A DNA stretch of 64,000 nt from Paracentrotus lividus (GCA_940671915.1 CALNVZ010003433.1:49594930-49658929); one strand, 5' to 3'; counted from the first letter of the stretch, positions 23,955 through 36,710 are shown. Numbers and translations: made by a program. Notes: generated from the sequence alone by a model not told the origin.

Positions 23955-26015
23955 ATATAGGTTTCGTTTGCAAGTCATGTTAATGTTTGGCAACATCTAT
24001 ATATATGTTCTACTTGATCACACGAATCACAAAATATGTCATCAATTTTTTAATTGACCTTTTGTGACCCAAAATGAAGGTCAAAGGTCAGGCTTCATTA
24101 ACATAAACATCATTTTGTTCAAATTGTGTCAAATTTGGTATCAAATTGTAGGCAATTTTATAACAATCAATTAAGTCAATTATCATTTTTTCACCCGACC
24201 AGTCAGTTTTGAACAATATGCAAATTAGTTTATTTATGCATAATTGAATGCGTAATAGAGCCGAGATGAACGGCGATCAGACATAACATATCCATAGACA
24301 ATATTAATAAAAACTAATCAAGATTAAAACGTGAATCATACTAGCCTTATATTGTTGCCACATTCTGGTGACTCTTATGACCTTAAAATTATGCCAAATG
24401 TCAATTTATATGATGATTAACAACCTGGAAATGGCATTAATTTTGCAAAAACCGAATTTTCTGTGAACTTTGACTTATTTCTAGATCAGATGTGTCAACT
24501 ACAAATATGACGACCTTTATTTTTTGGTTGATTGCATCAAGGTAAACATATCTATGTTAGTTGACAACAAAGTTAAGCTTATACGACCAACAGGTCAAAG
24601 GTCAAAGTTCAAGAAAGACGTTTTGGCCAAAGTTTTTGGTCTTGACCTAAGTCTTATTGGGCCGTATTTCTTAAAATATTTTATTGAACACTGTTAATGT
24701 GTTCTACTTGATTCCATGAACCTGGAAATGTTCGTTTTCATTGACCTATGACCTTTAAATAAGGTGAAAAGTGCAAAAAATACATAGTTTCTACTTTTTC
24801 CAGGCTTTTTAGCGTCATGTTATTTGAACTTTGACCTTAACTTGAGGTCATATGTGTCAATGGAAGAGAATAGCAACGTTGATATTCTGATTTATGGGAA
24901 CAAGTAGAACAAGAATAACTATGATTATCAAAATTATTAAGCTATGATATGGCAAATAAAACAAAGGTCAAGACAGACATACGTATGGGCCAAAGTTTTC
25001 TGTCTTTACCATAGTTCTGTTTAGCCTTATTAACTTAATAATTTTGATAACAACAGTTCTACATGATCCCTTGATACCATGAACCAGAAATATCAACGTT
25101 GCTATTCTTTTTCACTGACACATGACCTCAAGTTAAGGTCAAAGTTCAATTAACATGACGCTAAAAAACCTGGAAATAGCAGAAACTATGTATTGTTTGG
25201 ACTTTTCACCTCATTTAAAGGTCATAGGTCAATGAAAACGAATATTTCCTGGTTCATGGGAACATGTAGAACACATTAAGTGTTCAATAAAATATTTCAA
25301 GTAACACGGCCCAATAAAACTTAGGTCAAGACCAAAAACTTTGGCCAAGACTTCTTTCTTGAACTTTGACCTTTGACCTGTTGGTCGTATAAGCTTAACT
25401 TTGTTGGCAACTAACATGAATATGTTTACCTTGATGCCATCAACCAAAAAATAGAGTTCGTCATATTTTTAGTTGACACATTTGACCTAGAAATAAGGTC
25501 AAAGTTCACAGAAAATTCGGTTTTTGCAAAATTAATGTCATTTCCATTTTGTCAATCAGCATATAAATTGACCTCTGACCTAATTTCAAGGTCATAAGGG
25601 TCACCAGAATGTGGCAACAATATTAGGCTAGTATGATTCACGTCTTAATCTTGATTAGTTTTTATTAATATTGTCTATGGATATGTTGTGTCTGATCGCC
25701 GTTCAACTTGACTCTAATTATGCATTCACTAATTTGCATATTGCTCAAAACTGACTGGTCGGGTAAAAAACATGAAAATTGACTTAATTGCTAGTTATAA
25801 AATTACCTACAATTTGATACCAAATTTGACATAATTTGGGCAAAATTATGTTTATGTTAATGAAGCCTGACCTTTGACCTTCATTTGTCACAAAAGGTCA
25901 ATTAAAAAATTGGCGACATATATTTTCTGATTCGTGTGATCAAGTAGAACATATATATATATATTTATATAGATGTTGCCAAACATTAACATGACTTGCA
26001 AACAAAACTACATAG
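23955..26015. repeat. 2.06-kb near-complete palindrome
   Basis: The two ~1-kb halves are inverted copies with symmetry centre near 24,985. Matched landmarks include GCAAGTCATGTTAATGTTTGG near 23,970 with its complement near 25,990, TCAAAGGTCAGGC near 24,082 with GCCTGACCTTTGA near 25,865, the CTGACTGGTCGGGT region near 25,750 with ACCCGACCAGTCAG near 24,192, and the inner pair GTCAAGACAGAC / TCTGTCTTTACC. Arms differ by scattered substitutions and small indels. Each arm contains many GGTCA/TGACC words. No coding sequence. It lies inside or beside the 152-bp satellite, and is followed at 26,100-26,140 by a GGACGGACG tail. Confidence 0.9.
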
Positions 26016-26097
26016 GATCTCGAACTACTATGCTATCCTATAAAGCAAACATAAATGAAATCTGACTTGAAATGACGAAGAAGAAGACTTTTGAAAT

Positions 26098-26145
26098 TGT
26101 GGACGGACGACAGACGACGGACGCCACGCCACGGCATAAAAATGG
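26098..26145. repeat. GGACGGACGACAGACGACGG simple tail
   Basis: A short GGACG/GACGG-rich block closes the satellite-palindrome unit, as a similar GGACGGACGG block does at 61,796-61,830. Its recurrence at the same relative position suggests it is part of the element rather than an independent microsatellite. Confidence 0.6.
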
Positions 26146-26329
26146 CTTCAAAATTTCACTGGCGAGTAATTTCTTATTCTGTGCACCAAATGAAATGAAT
26201 CAACTTGGATTGTGTTCATTAGACCCTACATGTGTGCTTCTAAAAGTATAAAAAATATGACAATTATGACAAAAATATAACATGAATTCAACATGGATCA
26301 TACATGTATACTAACCTTATATTGGACCA

Positions 26330-28440
26330 TTCTTGGTCACGTGTGTGACCGAAATTATGCAAAATCTTGACTTTAATTGGCTATAACTCTAACATTTTAA
26401 AGATGTACTGATTTAATGTTTATATTATGCTAACATATTTTGTTGGCTATCATTTGGAAATATTTTATTATATTTACAATATGCATGTTCAAGGTCAGAG
26501 GTCAAAAGAAGTGGGTCACGTGTGTGACTTCACAGAACGGCATGATTTTGAAAGTTCAATTTCATTTTGAAATTCCAGTGAGTTTTAAAATGATGAAATG
26601 TTCTTATTGCTGTGAGATATTCATTATGGACCTGCTAACCATAAAATACCACTGGATAGGAGTCATCTCTGAAATTTCTTTTTTTAGCTATTATTTTATA
26701 TCGTGATGTCGGGTCACGTGTTTGAACTATAGCAAACTGTACAGAAAAAATGAATATATTATATATATATATATGCAGTAAATGCACATTTTGAGCAATA
26801 TTATATCCGCTGTGGTAAAACTTTTATGAACTCAACCCTAATCAGTTCACTGGGTGTTTTGGTAGCTGCAAGACTGAGGGAGGGGCGGGGAGGGAGGGGG
26901 GCCATGATGCCCCCTATATAAGACCTCGGCTGTTGATCGCGCGACCGCGCCGAAAATTTGCACGATGGTAATGTGTGATGTAAACTACAAGAAAGCATTG
27001 TTAATTTTCCCAAAATAATAATGAATTATTTAATATGAATTAATTATGCTAATTTATGCATTGCATGAAATCATAATTTTTGTTCTAATTGACAAACTAA
27101 AGCTTCTGGAATGCTAATTTTGTGTTTGCATAATCTTTATAGGATTCCTAAATATGTACTTGGAAAAATTTGGTATCGAAATAAATTCCTTTGTATTCGT
27201 GTTTTTATGAATTTCTTATGTATTTCCTTGTTTTTTCGACCTTTTGTTTTTCTTTGTTTTTTCGCAAAAATTATTGCAGAACCATTTTGAAGCATAATAA
27301 TGCTAAAATAAATTAATTTCAGCCAATGAAAGTGAAAATAATCAGACCTTTATGACCGCCCCCACCCAGTGGGTCACTGCGTGACCAATTTGTTTCAATT
27401 AATAATCAATTAAAACTTGTCAATGGATTCATATTTAGCGAGATGCAAGGTACATTAAATCTAGCTTTGGAGAAATAATAATAAATAATACCAGAGCCAT
27501 GGTTAAGGCGGGGCTTAAACTTTTTGCGTTTCTGGTCACTTGTCTGACATTTCAGGGCAATTAATTTCCTAGGTTGATTTTCTTAATATAATCAATTTAA
27601 CAACATTATTTGTGTTAGATTAAAAGGGATAGAGGGAAATAATAATATAATGACAGTAATCCATGAAAGGAAGTCAGCATATCCATTCTAGTCAGGGTTT
27701 TAAAAAAATGATATTTTATGTATCGTTTTCCATCTAATTATCATTTATGTTAATTTATGCAAATGAGCATGAACAATTGCAAAAAAAATCACGAAAAAAA
27801 CATCAGTTCATAAAACTTCAGACATTGCTCTATTTGAATATGCAGCTTGAAATAAAAAAAGCCAAAATTTATTTTGTCCTAAGAAGGTTCACTTTTTCAA
27901 AGAATGGCCTAATAGCATAGTCCCTATTTTTAGGCATGACCATAGTTGGTCACACACGTGACCAGCGGGTCACGTGTTGGACCAATTTTCAAAGTTAATT
28001 AATAACTAAATTAAAAGCTATCATGGCTTCATATTTGGTGAATGCAAGGCACATTAGATCTAGCTTTGGAGAAAAAATTGTAATGATAATAGAACTATGG
28101 TTTTCGGGGGGCGTTAACTTTTCGTGTTTTTGGGTCACGTGTGTGACATTTGACGGTAATTAATTTCTTTTGTTAATTATCTTTAAACAATCAATTCAGC
28201 TCCATTATTTTTCAGTTAAATTTAAAGGAATGAAGTTAAAAAAGGATATAATGACAATAATCAAAAGTAAGGAGACCAGCAGATACAATCAAGTCAGGGA
28301 CAAACAAATGATATTTTATGTACCATTTTTTATGCAAATTTATATATGCTAATTTATGCAAATGAGCATGAAAATTTTTGTAAAATTAAGATTAAAAAAT
28401 GCATTTCATAAAACTTCACACAATGCTCTTTTTCAAAGAA
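26330..28440. repeat. Repeated block with GGTCACGTGTGTGACC palindromes
   Basis: Variants of GGTCACGTGTGTGACC occur near 26,335, 26,514, 26,713, 27,370, 27,535, 27,949, 27,968 and 28,132. Two long direct copies are clear: about 27,350-27,900 and 27,950-28,440, offset about 597 bp, sharing GATCTAGCTTTGGAGA-type, GGTCACGTG-type and ATGATATTTTATGTA blocks, then TAATTTATGCAAATGAGCATG. The frames here are unconvincing. The motif contains a CACGTG E-box core in some copies, but is more simply part of a dispersed repeat. Confidence 0.7.
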
Positions 28441-28483
28441 TCGCCCTATTGTTCCTCTCTCACATACACTAAGTCTTGTGCCC

Positions 28484-28867
28484 GCCCACCCCCCCCCCCC
28501 TCTCTCTCTCCCCTCCCCCCCCCCCCCCTCTTCTCTCTCCCTCCCTCCATGTCTCTCTCTTTCTCTCCTCCATATCTCTCTCTCTCCATCTCTCTCTCTC
28601 TCCCTCCATGTCTTTCTCTCTTTCTCTCCCTCCATATCCTCTCTCTCTCTCTCCCTCCATGTCTCTCTCTCTCTCTTTCTTTCCCTCTCTCTCTCTCTTC
28701 CCTCCATGTCTCTCTCTCTCTTTCTCTCCCTCCATGTCTCTCTCTCTTTTCTCTCCTCCTCCATATCTCTCTCTCTCTCTCCCTCCATGTCTCTCTCTCT
28801 CTCTATATATATATATCTCTCTCTCTCTCTCTTCCTCCACATCTCTCTCTCTCTCTCTCTCTCTCTG
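28484..28867. repeat. Polypyrimidine CT microsatellite/minisatellite
   Basis: About 380 bp of almost pure C/T on the plus strand, with the phrase CTCCCTCCATGTCTCTCTCT recurring every 30-60 bp, C-runs at the left and an interrupting TATATATATATA near 28,805. It produces long but meaningless Ser/Leu/Pro frames on the plus strand and Arg/Glu frames on the minus strand. Mirror-symmetric parts could form triplex DNA. Confidence 0.95.
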
Positions 28868-29779
28868 CTTTGCTCACATCATCAGACAAAATAAATCGGC
28901 CCCAAACACATTCAATGTTTTTGTATGTAATACAATGTACAGTGTACATATAATTTATTATTGTAATATCATATAATGTGTAAGCTAAATAGGCTTGTAT
29001 ATGTAGCTGCATAATAAGTAATTAGTCACTTGCAATAATACAAACATGTATAAGATCTTTGTTCATCTTGAATTGAATTTCATTTGGTGCCTGATCATGT
29101 TCAAATATTACCAATTCTTTTCCAAAGAATTGCTTCATGATCTGTAAAGGGCAAGAGTAATGCTATTAATATCAATCGACATGAGGGCACCATCACTTCA
29201 TTTCAAAACATTCTTGCACTATATTTTTATTTCTTCGATCTCATTTTCCCACTTCTTGGTCATTTCTCAATCAATAAAAAATAAAATAACAAAAATATCA
29301 ACTGTCGCGAGTCAGAACAGTCCAATTTTAAGTTCTGAAAATGTACATGTACTTTTTAATTAAACACCATCAAACTTTATTCCCGATCCAAATTCAGTGT
29401 CCAAATTAAGACGTCTCAAAATCGGGGACATCCCTATAGTCTGTGACGCCGAGGGCCTATACAGAGTGAGTCAATAAAAATGTCCCATCATTTTGAAGTA
29501 GTCTTGTGAAAAGTACAAAGATTTAATCATTGGTTTCATATGTCTTTGCAGAGTCATCCTCCTAACATATATTGGTACCGTTTCATTTTGATCTTTGCAA
29601 ACTTGACTGAATAACAGACAATCTCTGAAGACGGTAAAATTTGCTGTGCCCGGGTGAAGAATAAATAAATCTCTAAATTTTGTAGATAATTATGCCATAT
29701 GGCACAATTCACCAACCAATGAAGAAAATATAAGAGGTATGATTTGCACATAGGCAGTATTAATCAACTGACATATCAC

Positions 29780-30053
29780 TAAAGCTGTGGTCACATCCCG
29801 TCGCACTTGCATGTACGTGCAGTCTATACGTGCAAAAACGTGGGCAAAATTTGGAAACTTCATGTACGTGGTGAGTACCGACTCGGGACGGATTTTGAAG
29901 TACGCAGACACTCAAAAATCAGCCTTTAGTGCAGCGTTTAGAACTGTGTTCGCCACTTTTCCCTACGTTTTCAGAAAAACGTAGCGACCGAGGCCTCAAA
30001 AAAAAAACTTACAGCCAAAAAAAAAAGTATGTCGGCTTGTGACCAGGGCTTTA
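29780..30053. mobile_element. 274-bp MITE with TAAAGC.(C/G)TGGTCACA ends
   Basis: The left end TAAAGCTGTGGTCACA is inverted at the right as TGTGACCAGGGCTTTA. The interior is GC-richer than the surroundings with ACGTAC-type words (CATGTACGTG, CCTACGTTTT, AAACGTAG) and no coding sequence. No target duplication is clear, so the superfamily is open. Confidence 0.65.
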
Positions 30054-31954
30054 CTGAGTACTGGTACATGTTATCACACTCTCCATCTTTATGCATCAGG
30101 AACTTTACAACAAATTAACACACCACAAGTCCTTCTTTTGCATATTATCAGTTGATATTGCTTTAGAAATCACATAAATTATAAACCCTCCACATGTAGA
30201 ACATTGATCAATTAAAAATTGTGCATTGTATGTGCAATGAAAAATGCAAACAAAAATAACAAATGATTCTAATGTAACAATAAAAACAATATATTTCACA
30301 ATAACTTTCACTATACTAAAAGTGTGTAGCACAATCCATGAAAATGATTAATGCACTTCACAATTTAAAGTGCATGTAGTAAAAACACATGTAAACAAAT
30401 ATGGATAACATGGCATCATAAATACATTTTGAGGTCTTGAAAGATGCCATGCTAGTGATTAAACTCTTATAAGTAAAAGGTCCTCAAAACATTTGATTAA
30501 AAGCCTCTATATAATTGCACTAAGATCTACACCAATTCAGCAACAAATTTCATCTGCCAGAGCCTTTGAAAGTGAACAAGATTGACTGATGAACAAATCT
30601 ATGAAAGAGACAATAATATTTCAACACAACTGTACATAGGCAATGTGAAAAGACATAATTATGAATAAAAATGTTCTACATTAAAAATGATAATGGATAC
30701 ATTAATAATTGAGCATTCTGATCAATAGGCAGAAACTGACTTGATTTCATACACATAAAACATTAATACTAATAATAATATCATTATTAATAATGATAAT
30801 TAAGTTACATTTATAATCTTAATCTTAATGTTATGTACATGTACCAGATGTAAAAAGGAATACATCTGTACAATAAATAGATTCCTGAAAATTTGGTGGG
30901 AAATATATTTAAAAAGTGATTCTCGGCTCAAGGTTGTGACGACACAAAAAAAGCGTCATAGTCACACTTTTTAATATTTCAATACAATTCACAAGTTTTG
31001 TATACCTCGAGTGAGAATGACCATAAATAAAGAGCTGAAATTAGTTATTTTATAAGGTGAAACTGAAACAGCTACTAAAAAGCTGGAGAAAATAAATATC
31101 AGTTCCCCCAAAGCTGAAAACAGCTTTAAAGCATAACTCTCTGAACCCCTGGTAGTTTTCAGTTTTGCTTTAGTTTTCATTTGCTTTAGGTTAAACTTAG
31201 AGGAAGAAGAGTTCTTTCTCCAAGGGTTAAATGACATGAACTTACTATATTGTATGTCTGTGTTGATGTGGATTTCCATTTGTACAGTGAGAGCAGAATG
31301 CAGACAGGAACACACAAAATTTACTTAAAAGACAATCAGTCATGGGCTGTCATTGGGAGTGAGAAGCATTGGAAATACCCATCTTAAAAGTACATTTCTA
31401 GACCTCAGCAAAACAAGCTCCCTGCTTCGGGTACCATTGAGCCAAAGGATATTGGTAAGTGAGATAATTACTTTTTTTTTTTCTGAATGGAGCGAGGGGT
31501 GTAATACAGAGCATTACGTAAGCCTAGGTCTTTTGGTGATAAAATCCATGTTGTCAAATTACCAATGGGAACTTACAACTCAGTTTTTAAATGGAAAATT
31601 TTACACTTATGCTTGTTTGAAGATCTCCAGCCTTATAAACTAAAACTCTTGTTTGAAGATCTCCAGCCTTATAAACTAAAACTCTTGTTTGAAGATTCCA
31701 GCTTATAAACTAATCTACATACAGTGTAGGTGAAGGTTGTAGGTAGTAATATACTGTTAGCTAAATCATTGTTTTTTTTATCTGATAATCCAGAATTTTT
31801 TTTACTATTTAATGGTGCTGAGGCACAGAAATTAAGGTGGTGTATGGTTTCGGGAAAAGAAAATTAATTTATGGTTACATTAAGTATAAATTATGAAGAA
31901 AGTTGAATCCAAAGAAAAATATAAGCAATTATAGTAACTTGAGAATCAGTTATT
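30054..31954. other. Intergenic sequence, one short tandem repeat
   Basis: No gene is supported. At about 31,612-31,709 a 36-bp unit (TTGTTTGAAGATCTCCAGCC and following TTATAAACTAAAACTC) occurs two and a half to three times, the last copy with small deletions. The 108-residue minus frame at 30,989-31,315 has no recognisable domain. Confidence 0.55.
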
Positions 31955-32179
31955 GTGTCTTTTTTCATAATTAAAAGAAAAAAGATAAGTCGAGTTGGAC
32001 CGCCGTCAAGGTTGACGTTACTGTGGAAAACTCAGTGGGGGTTCTTTGTGTGGGTGTTTACACATAAGGCAGATCGATCTGCACTAATTCACGGCCGTAC
32101 TCTGCGGCGTGCGAACTTGTCAGCAAGAGGTATAGAAAGGCAATTAATTACGCTATCCAACGAGGAGACAGAGAGGTAA
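31955..32179 (+). other. Possible small exon, unrecognised
   Basis: A 74-residue frame contains a GC-richer stretch (about 31,990-32,170) with mixed composition (for example RSALIHGRTLRRANLSARG) and stands out from AT-rich flanks. Its end coincides with GAGAGAG|GTAAGA, a reasonable splice-donor sequence (about 32,175). I recognise no family and see no matching acceptor or promoter. It could equally be a remnant of a mobile element. Confidence 0.18.
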
Positions 32180-32990
32180 GAGTGATAAGATGTAAGATCT
32201 AGGAAGATGATGAGGATAAAGAAAGAATAACAATAGCAAAGGCTCGAAACATAGGCGTGACACTCATAACGGGGAAAAAACTAATATAGAACGGTGGAAT
32301 GCATTAAAAAAATCATATGGTTAGAAGGGAAATAAAAAAGAATGATAGATGGAAAAGAGTAGAAAATGGAAGAAGGGAGAATCAAGAAGAAAAGTAAGAA
32401 GATATAATAGAGAAGAAGGCAGCAACTAAAAGAAGGAGTAATGAATGTTTACGAAAAAGATCAGTAAATTAAGAAGGGATAATGGCTGAGTGGAGATAGA
32501 AAGTAAGCGGCAGACGCATGACAAAATATAGGGCAGACGAGGTACATTAAGGGCAGAAACACAATTGCAAACAAATTCAATGAAATTCATCGGAATAATG
32601 AAAAGGAATGTCACAAGATCTTCCATATCTTTGTAGTGCACTGTGGAAACGTAACTACATTTGATCGGTTTTGTGCCAATTCTTTTTTTGCTACCAAAAC
32701 TATACACCAGGTTTAAAATAATCTTTAAACAGCTTCAAATTAGTCAAAATTACTGTTACATGTATAAGAGAAGATACACATATGAAGAAACAATTGATCA
32801 ACTCAAGCAAAGACTTTTGTGCATTACATGAAGCGAAGATAAAAAATGTGATAGAAACTACTGTAACACTACCATCTACTATCCTGTAATAACATGGCCT
32901 GATACTAAAGAGTCTGTTATATTCTTGGTCCCAGTTTCAATCAGTAAAGTCTATTTGATTAATGACTAGGACTATAATTTATGACTGTGC
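32180..32990. other. Purine-rich and intergenic sequence, no gene seen
   Basis: The plus strand is A/G-rich from about 32,190 to 32,480 with GAAGAA/GGAAG words but no tandem unit. Nothing coding is supported. Confidence 0.5.
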
Positions 32991-34263
32991 AATTACATAC
33001 ACTGACCTCACAAAAAAATACACTAATGCCAGCTATATTTTGGATTCATTTGAATACATTTTATGTCCAGTTTTCAGTCCAAATGTTGTTAAATACATAA
33101 AATACATTATGGAACGAATGTATTCAAGATTATCACACCAAGTCTCCTTGGAATTTAGAAATCAGTCAAAATATGCAAAAAGTGCAAAATAATGATTTTG
33201 CGACTTACTTATTCGAATATTGAAAAATGAGATATCTCGATCAATAATGATCCGATCAATGTAAATTTAGCATGAATATTTAGGCACATGTGACATATAA
33301 CCCTGTATTGTATTGTATTTCTAGGCAACATTTTACTTATACAAATTGAGGGTACACTGTATTTATCAATAATTTGTTTTAAAAAATTGTTATGAAGCCA
33401 ATCTTCTGCAGTTGCTGAGTATAATAGTCAACAACCTGTGATTAAAAAATCAGTGTTTCTCGTAAAACCCTTTGTATTCTTTTTATTACACTCTATTGTC
33501 TTTTCAATTGTTTTTGTTTTAATGTATTTTCTTAATGGTTTTTGAGTTTCAGAAATGTACTCCATTTATTTCAAGACATCAAGACATGCTTAGAATTAAA
33601 GTGTTATACAACACATTCAGTGTGAAAGGTGCATTCAGTACACAAATGGGCAATATATGATTTTCAGTATTTTTAAACTTTACTAATTACACGTCTAACA
33701 ATGGTTTCCTTACTTAATACTATGTCACAAACTGTTTGTACAAATTATAGGTGTTTAAATATGACCTTCATATAGAGATATACTATTTAGTACTAGCCAG
33801 AAAGACATTGTTACTCTGAGCAAATTTCGTTGTAGATCACAAGCATTACTGTAAATAATAGTAGATATGATGCCAGTTTGGTGAACGAAATCAAATGTAC
33901 ACTTTGTTTAGGCTTAGATTTAGGCAACGAATTTCATTACATCTCTGAAAGTCCTTTCTTCCAGCAGAGAGGCAATTGTATATACCAGAAAATGGCAATA
34001 AAAATAGGCCAAGCGGACTTAAAATATCTATGTTGTTTAATTCTGCTAAAACTTGCTAACTAATTAAAAGATAGCAAAATTTGCCAAAACCATCATGCTG
34101 CAATTTACTCATTCTCAAAATAAAAAGAAGGATGATATGCCCAGTCAGAAAAATACTAGTTATAACTGTTACTACACGTAGTGGTAGATTAATCAAACAG
34201 CTTTAATGTTCTTTTCAACAAACTTACAAACAAAACAAAATCTAATTAAGTCAGAAAAAACTA

Positions 34264-35789
34264 CACTGCCCTCCAAAAGAATACAAGCTATGTTTTGGAT
34301 CATTTTAAAGTATTTTTCAGTATTTCAGGCCAAATGTTGCTAAATGTACTAAAATAATTGTGTGCAGTGAATATACTTCACAGTTATCGACCAAAGTCTC
34401 CTTGAACTCAGAAATTAGCAAAAATATGCAAAAAGCCCCAAAACATGATTTTGCACTAACTTATTGGATTATTGAAAAAATAGAATATCTCCGTCAATAA
34501 TGATCCGATTAATTTGAAATATTGCATGGATGTTTAGGTATATGTATTAATAAAATTAGTGCTGCAATTGTTCGTTTGTATTTTTGAAGTATAAATCTAT
34601 TATTATATATATTTGTGCAAATTAAGTGTGTTTTACATATTTATCATATATTGGCTTTAAGAAAATTGTTATGAAGTTCAATCTCATTCAAAAGTTGCTG
34701 AGTGTAATAGGGCAAGTCCAAGCTATTTTGCTCGGTAACAAACGGGACATTTCAGAGCCAAAAATAGGGCTTGTTTGAAAAATCTTAAATAAATCTGCAC
34801 TCCTTAGGTTATATTCTCGAAGATACTAAGAATCTTCTACAAAAACATAAAAAATAGTTGAAATAACTCAATTCATAATTAATTTATGATTATTTATTCG
34901 TCGGTAAAACAAACGGGACCAGAAAAATGGTGTTTCAAATTTGATTTTGTTACAATATAACTCTGAATTTAAAAAGTAGATCTAATTTGCATAGTCTTAT
35001 CCTCTTAAACATGTTACAAGCATTGTAAGGACATTTTTAACGTAAATATTTTTTTTTAATCACAGTGTTGTTGATTATTATAGCTCAGCAGCTTTTAACA
35101 AGAAATTGGGCTTCATAGATTTTTACAACACAAATAATTGATAATGTGTATAAATACAATTAATTCGCATAAATAATAATATAATACTGTATTCGCTGTT
35201 ATTTTCGCGGCGATAATTTCGCGCTTAGAGCCGCAAACATATTTGCGGGTTTTTAAATTCGCGCTGAATTTGTGTACACGAGCGCAATAAACCCCATCCA
35301 AGCATGCATAGAAAATCATTGCTCATATATTCAGCGTTTGTTTTAATATTCGCGCCGTCACAATCCTTTGCGACGACAATCCGCGAAAATATAATGTACA
35401 TATAAAGCGGAATATTTCACAACGTTTAACAGTATTAATAGTAATTGACCTCAAAATACAAACAAATAGTACAGGGTTATATTTTACATGTGCCTCAACA
35501 TCCATGCAAAATTTTGCATTTATCGGACATTATTGGCAGAGATATCTTATTTTTTCAATGGTAATTGAATAAATTAGTGCAAAATCATGTTTTTGCACTT
35601 ATCGCATATTTCTGACTAATTTCTGAATTCCAATGAGACTGGGTGTGATAATCTTGAAGTATATTGGTTGCATGATGTATTTTTTGTACTCCTTAACATC
35701 ATTTGGACTGAAATACTGGACATAAAATGCCTTTAAATAATCCAAAACTTTGCTGGCATCAGGTGTACCCAAACTTTTGGAGGGCAGTG
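34264..35789. mobile_element. Nested Tc1-like fold-back element (1,526 bp)
   Basis: Perfect terminal inverted repeats CACTGCCCTCCAAAAG and CTTTTGGAGGGCAGTG, each flanked by TA (34,262-34,263 and 35,790-35,791), fit the Tc1/mariner superfamily. Arms continue inward in inverted orientation, for example AATATCTCCGTCAATAATGA near 34,483 against the TTATTGGCAGAGATATC region near 35,530. The interior carries a 215-bp CGCG-rich insert and no transposase. Confidence 0.85.
35186..35400. repeat. CGCG-rich short insert inside the nested element
   Basis: The AT-rich element interior is interrupted by about 215 bp with repeated TTCGCG/CGCGAA words (TTTTCGCGGCG, TTTCGCGCTTAG, AATTCGCGC, ATTCGCGCCG, CCGCGAAAAT). 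The CpG density is sharply above that of its neighbours. It reads like a separate small MITE with roughly inverted ends (TATTTTCGCGG / CCGCGAAAATA), but boundaries are approximate. Confidence 0.5.
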
Positions 35790-36404
35790 TACATGCATAT
35801 TCAAATTGTTGTTTTTGTTCTTTGTTTATTCAGTCGTTATAATTCATGTTACATCGATATGCTCTTTATTATAATGTGTGTACATTATATTTTGTATTTA
35901 CTTTGTATTCATATCATGATTGCATATATTATGTGTACTTACATGTAAGTATGTTTCTTTGTTTGTACACTCATACCCCGAGAGGGGGTTGATAGGGTAG
36001 CTCTTTATATAAAGACTGAATTATGCCTATTCTGACTGGGGTGGGTTCTCTGCCAATTTAACAAACTATAAAACATCCATGACTGCTGCGCAACTGCTGC
36101 CAACCCCAAATAATGCCTTTTTGTGTAGTGCAACTATTGTTTGAAAAAAAGCTCCACACTGTGTTGTTAGGTGAAATAACATTGCATCGTTGCATGTCAG
36201 ACCAAAATAGAATGTATGATAGCATTTTGCTTTTATTTCTGACACAAGAGCCAAAGACATTAAAGAAATACATATAAATTAAAATAATAGAAGACAAAAT
36301 AAAGTAATAAAACAAACAAATACATAAGAATTCATTAAAAACTTCAAATTCTTAGCAAAATGATGATTACTATTACACTCAGCAACTTTTGAAAGAAGGT
36401 TCCA

Positions 36405-36710
36405 AATGCTCCAAATTTCATTGTCCGAAACAAAGATGACCAGATATTTGTTTTGCCCCCTTTTCTCGTGGGCCGAGCAGCACCAGAAGGATATTGCTCT
36501 ATCCCCCTCTTGTTGAACGCCAAACAGGTTCGACTTCATAACATTTTTTAAAAGTCAAATATTACACAATATGTAAAAATAAACTTAATTTGAATAAATA
36601 TTAATAAATTGATATGTAACGCTCCAAAACTTATTGTCTGAAACAAAGGTGGAACAGAAATTCTTTGTGCCCATTTGATCGTGGGTAAGGTAGCCACAGT
36701 GCAGCACCAG
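36405..36710. repeat. Direct duplication of an ~80-bp segment, 212 bp apart
   Basis: GCTCCAAATTTCATTGTCCG..CGTGGGCCGAGCAGCACCAG (about 36,409-36,487) recurs diverged as GCTCCAAAACTTATTGTCTG..GCAGCACCAG (about 36,621-36,708). Both lie within the right part of the outer Tc1-like element. The frames over them are not conserved. Confidence 0.6.

Noticed and set aside
28354..28976. Long Ser/Leu/Pro and Arg/Glu frames (up to 184 aa)
   Set aside because: They are translations of the CT microsatellite in every frame and have no non-repetitive part.
31353..31643. 96-aa plus-strand frame
   Set aside because: No motif and runs into a 36-bp tandem repeat.
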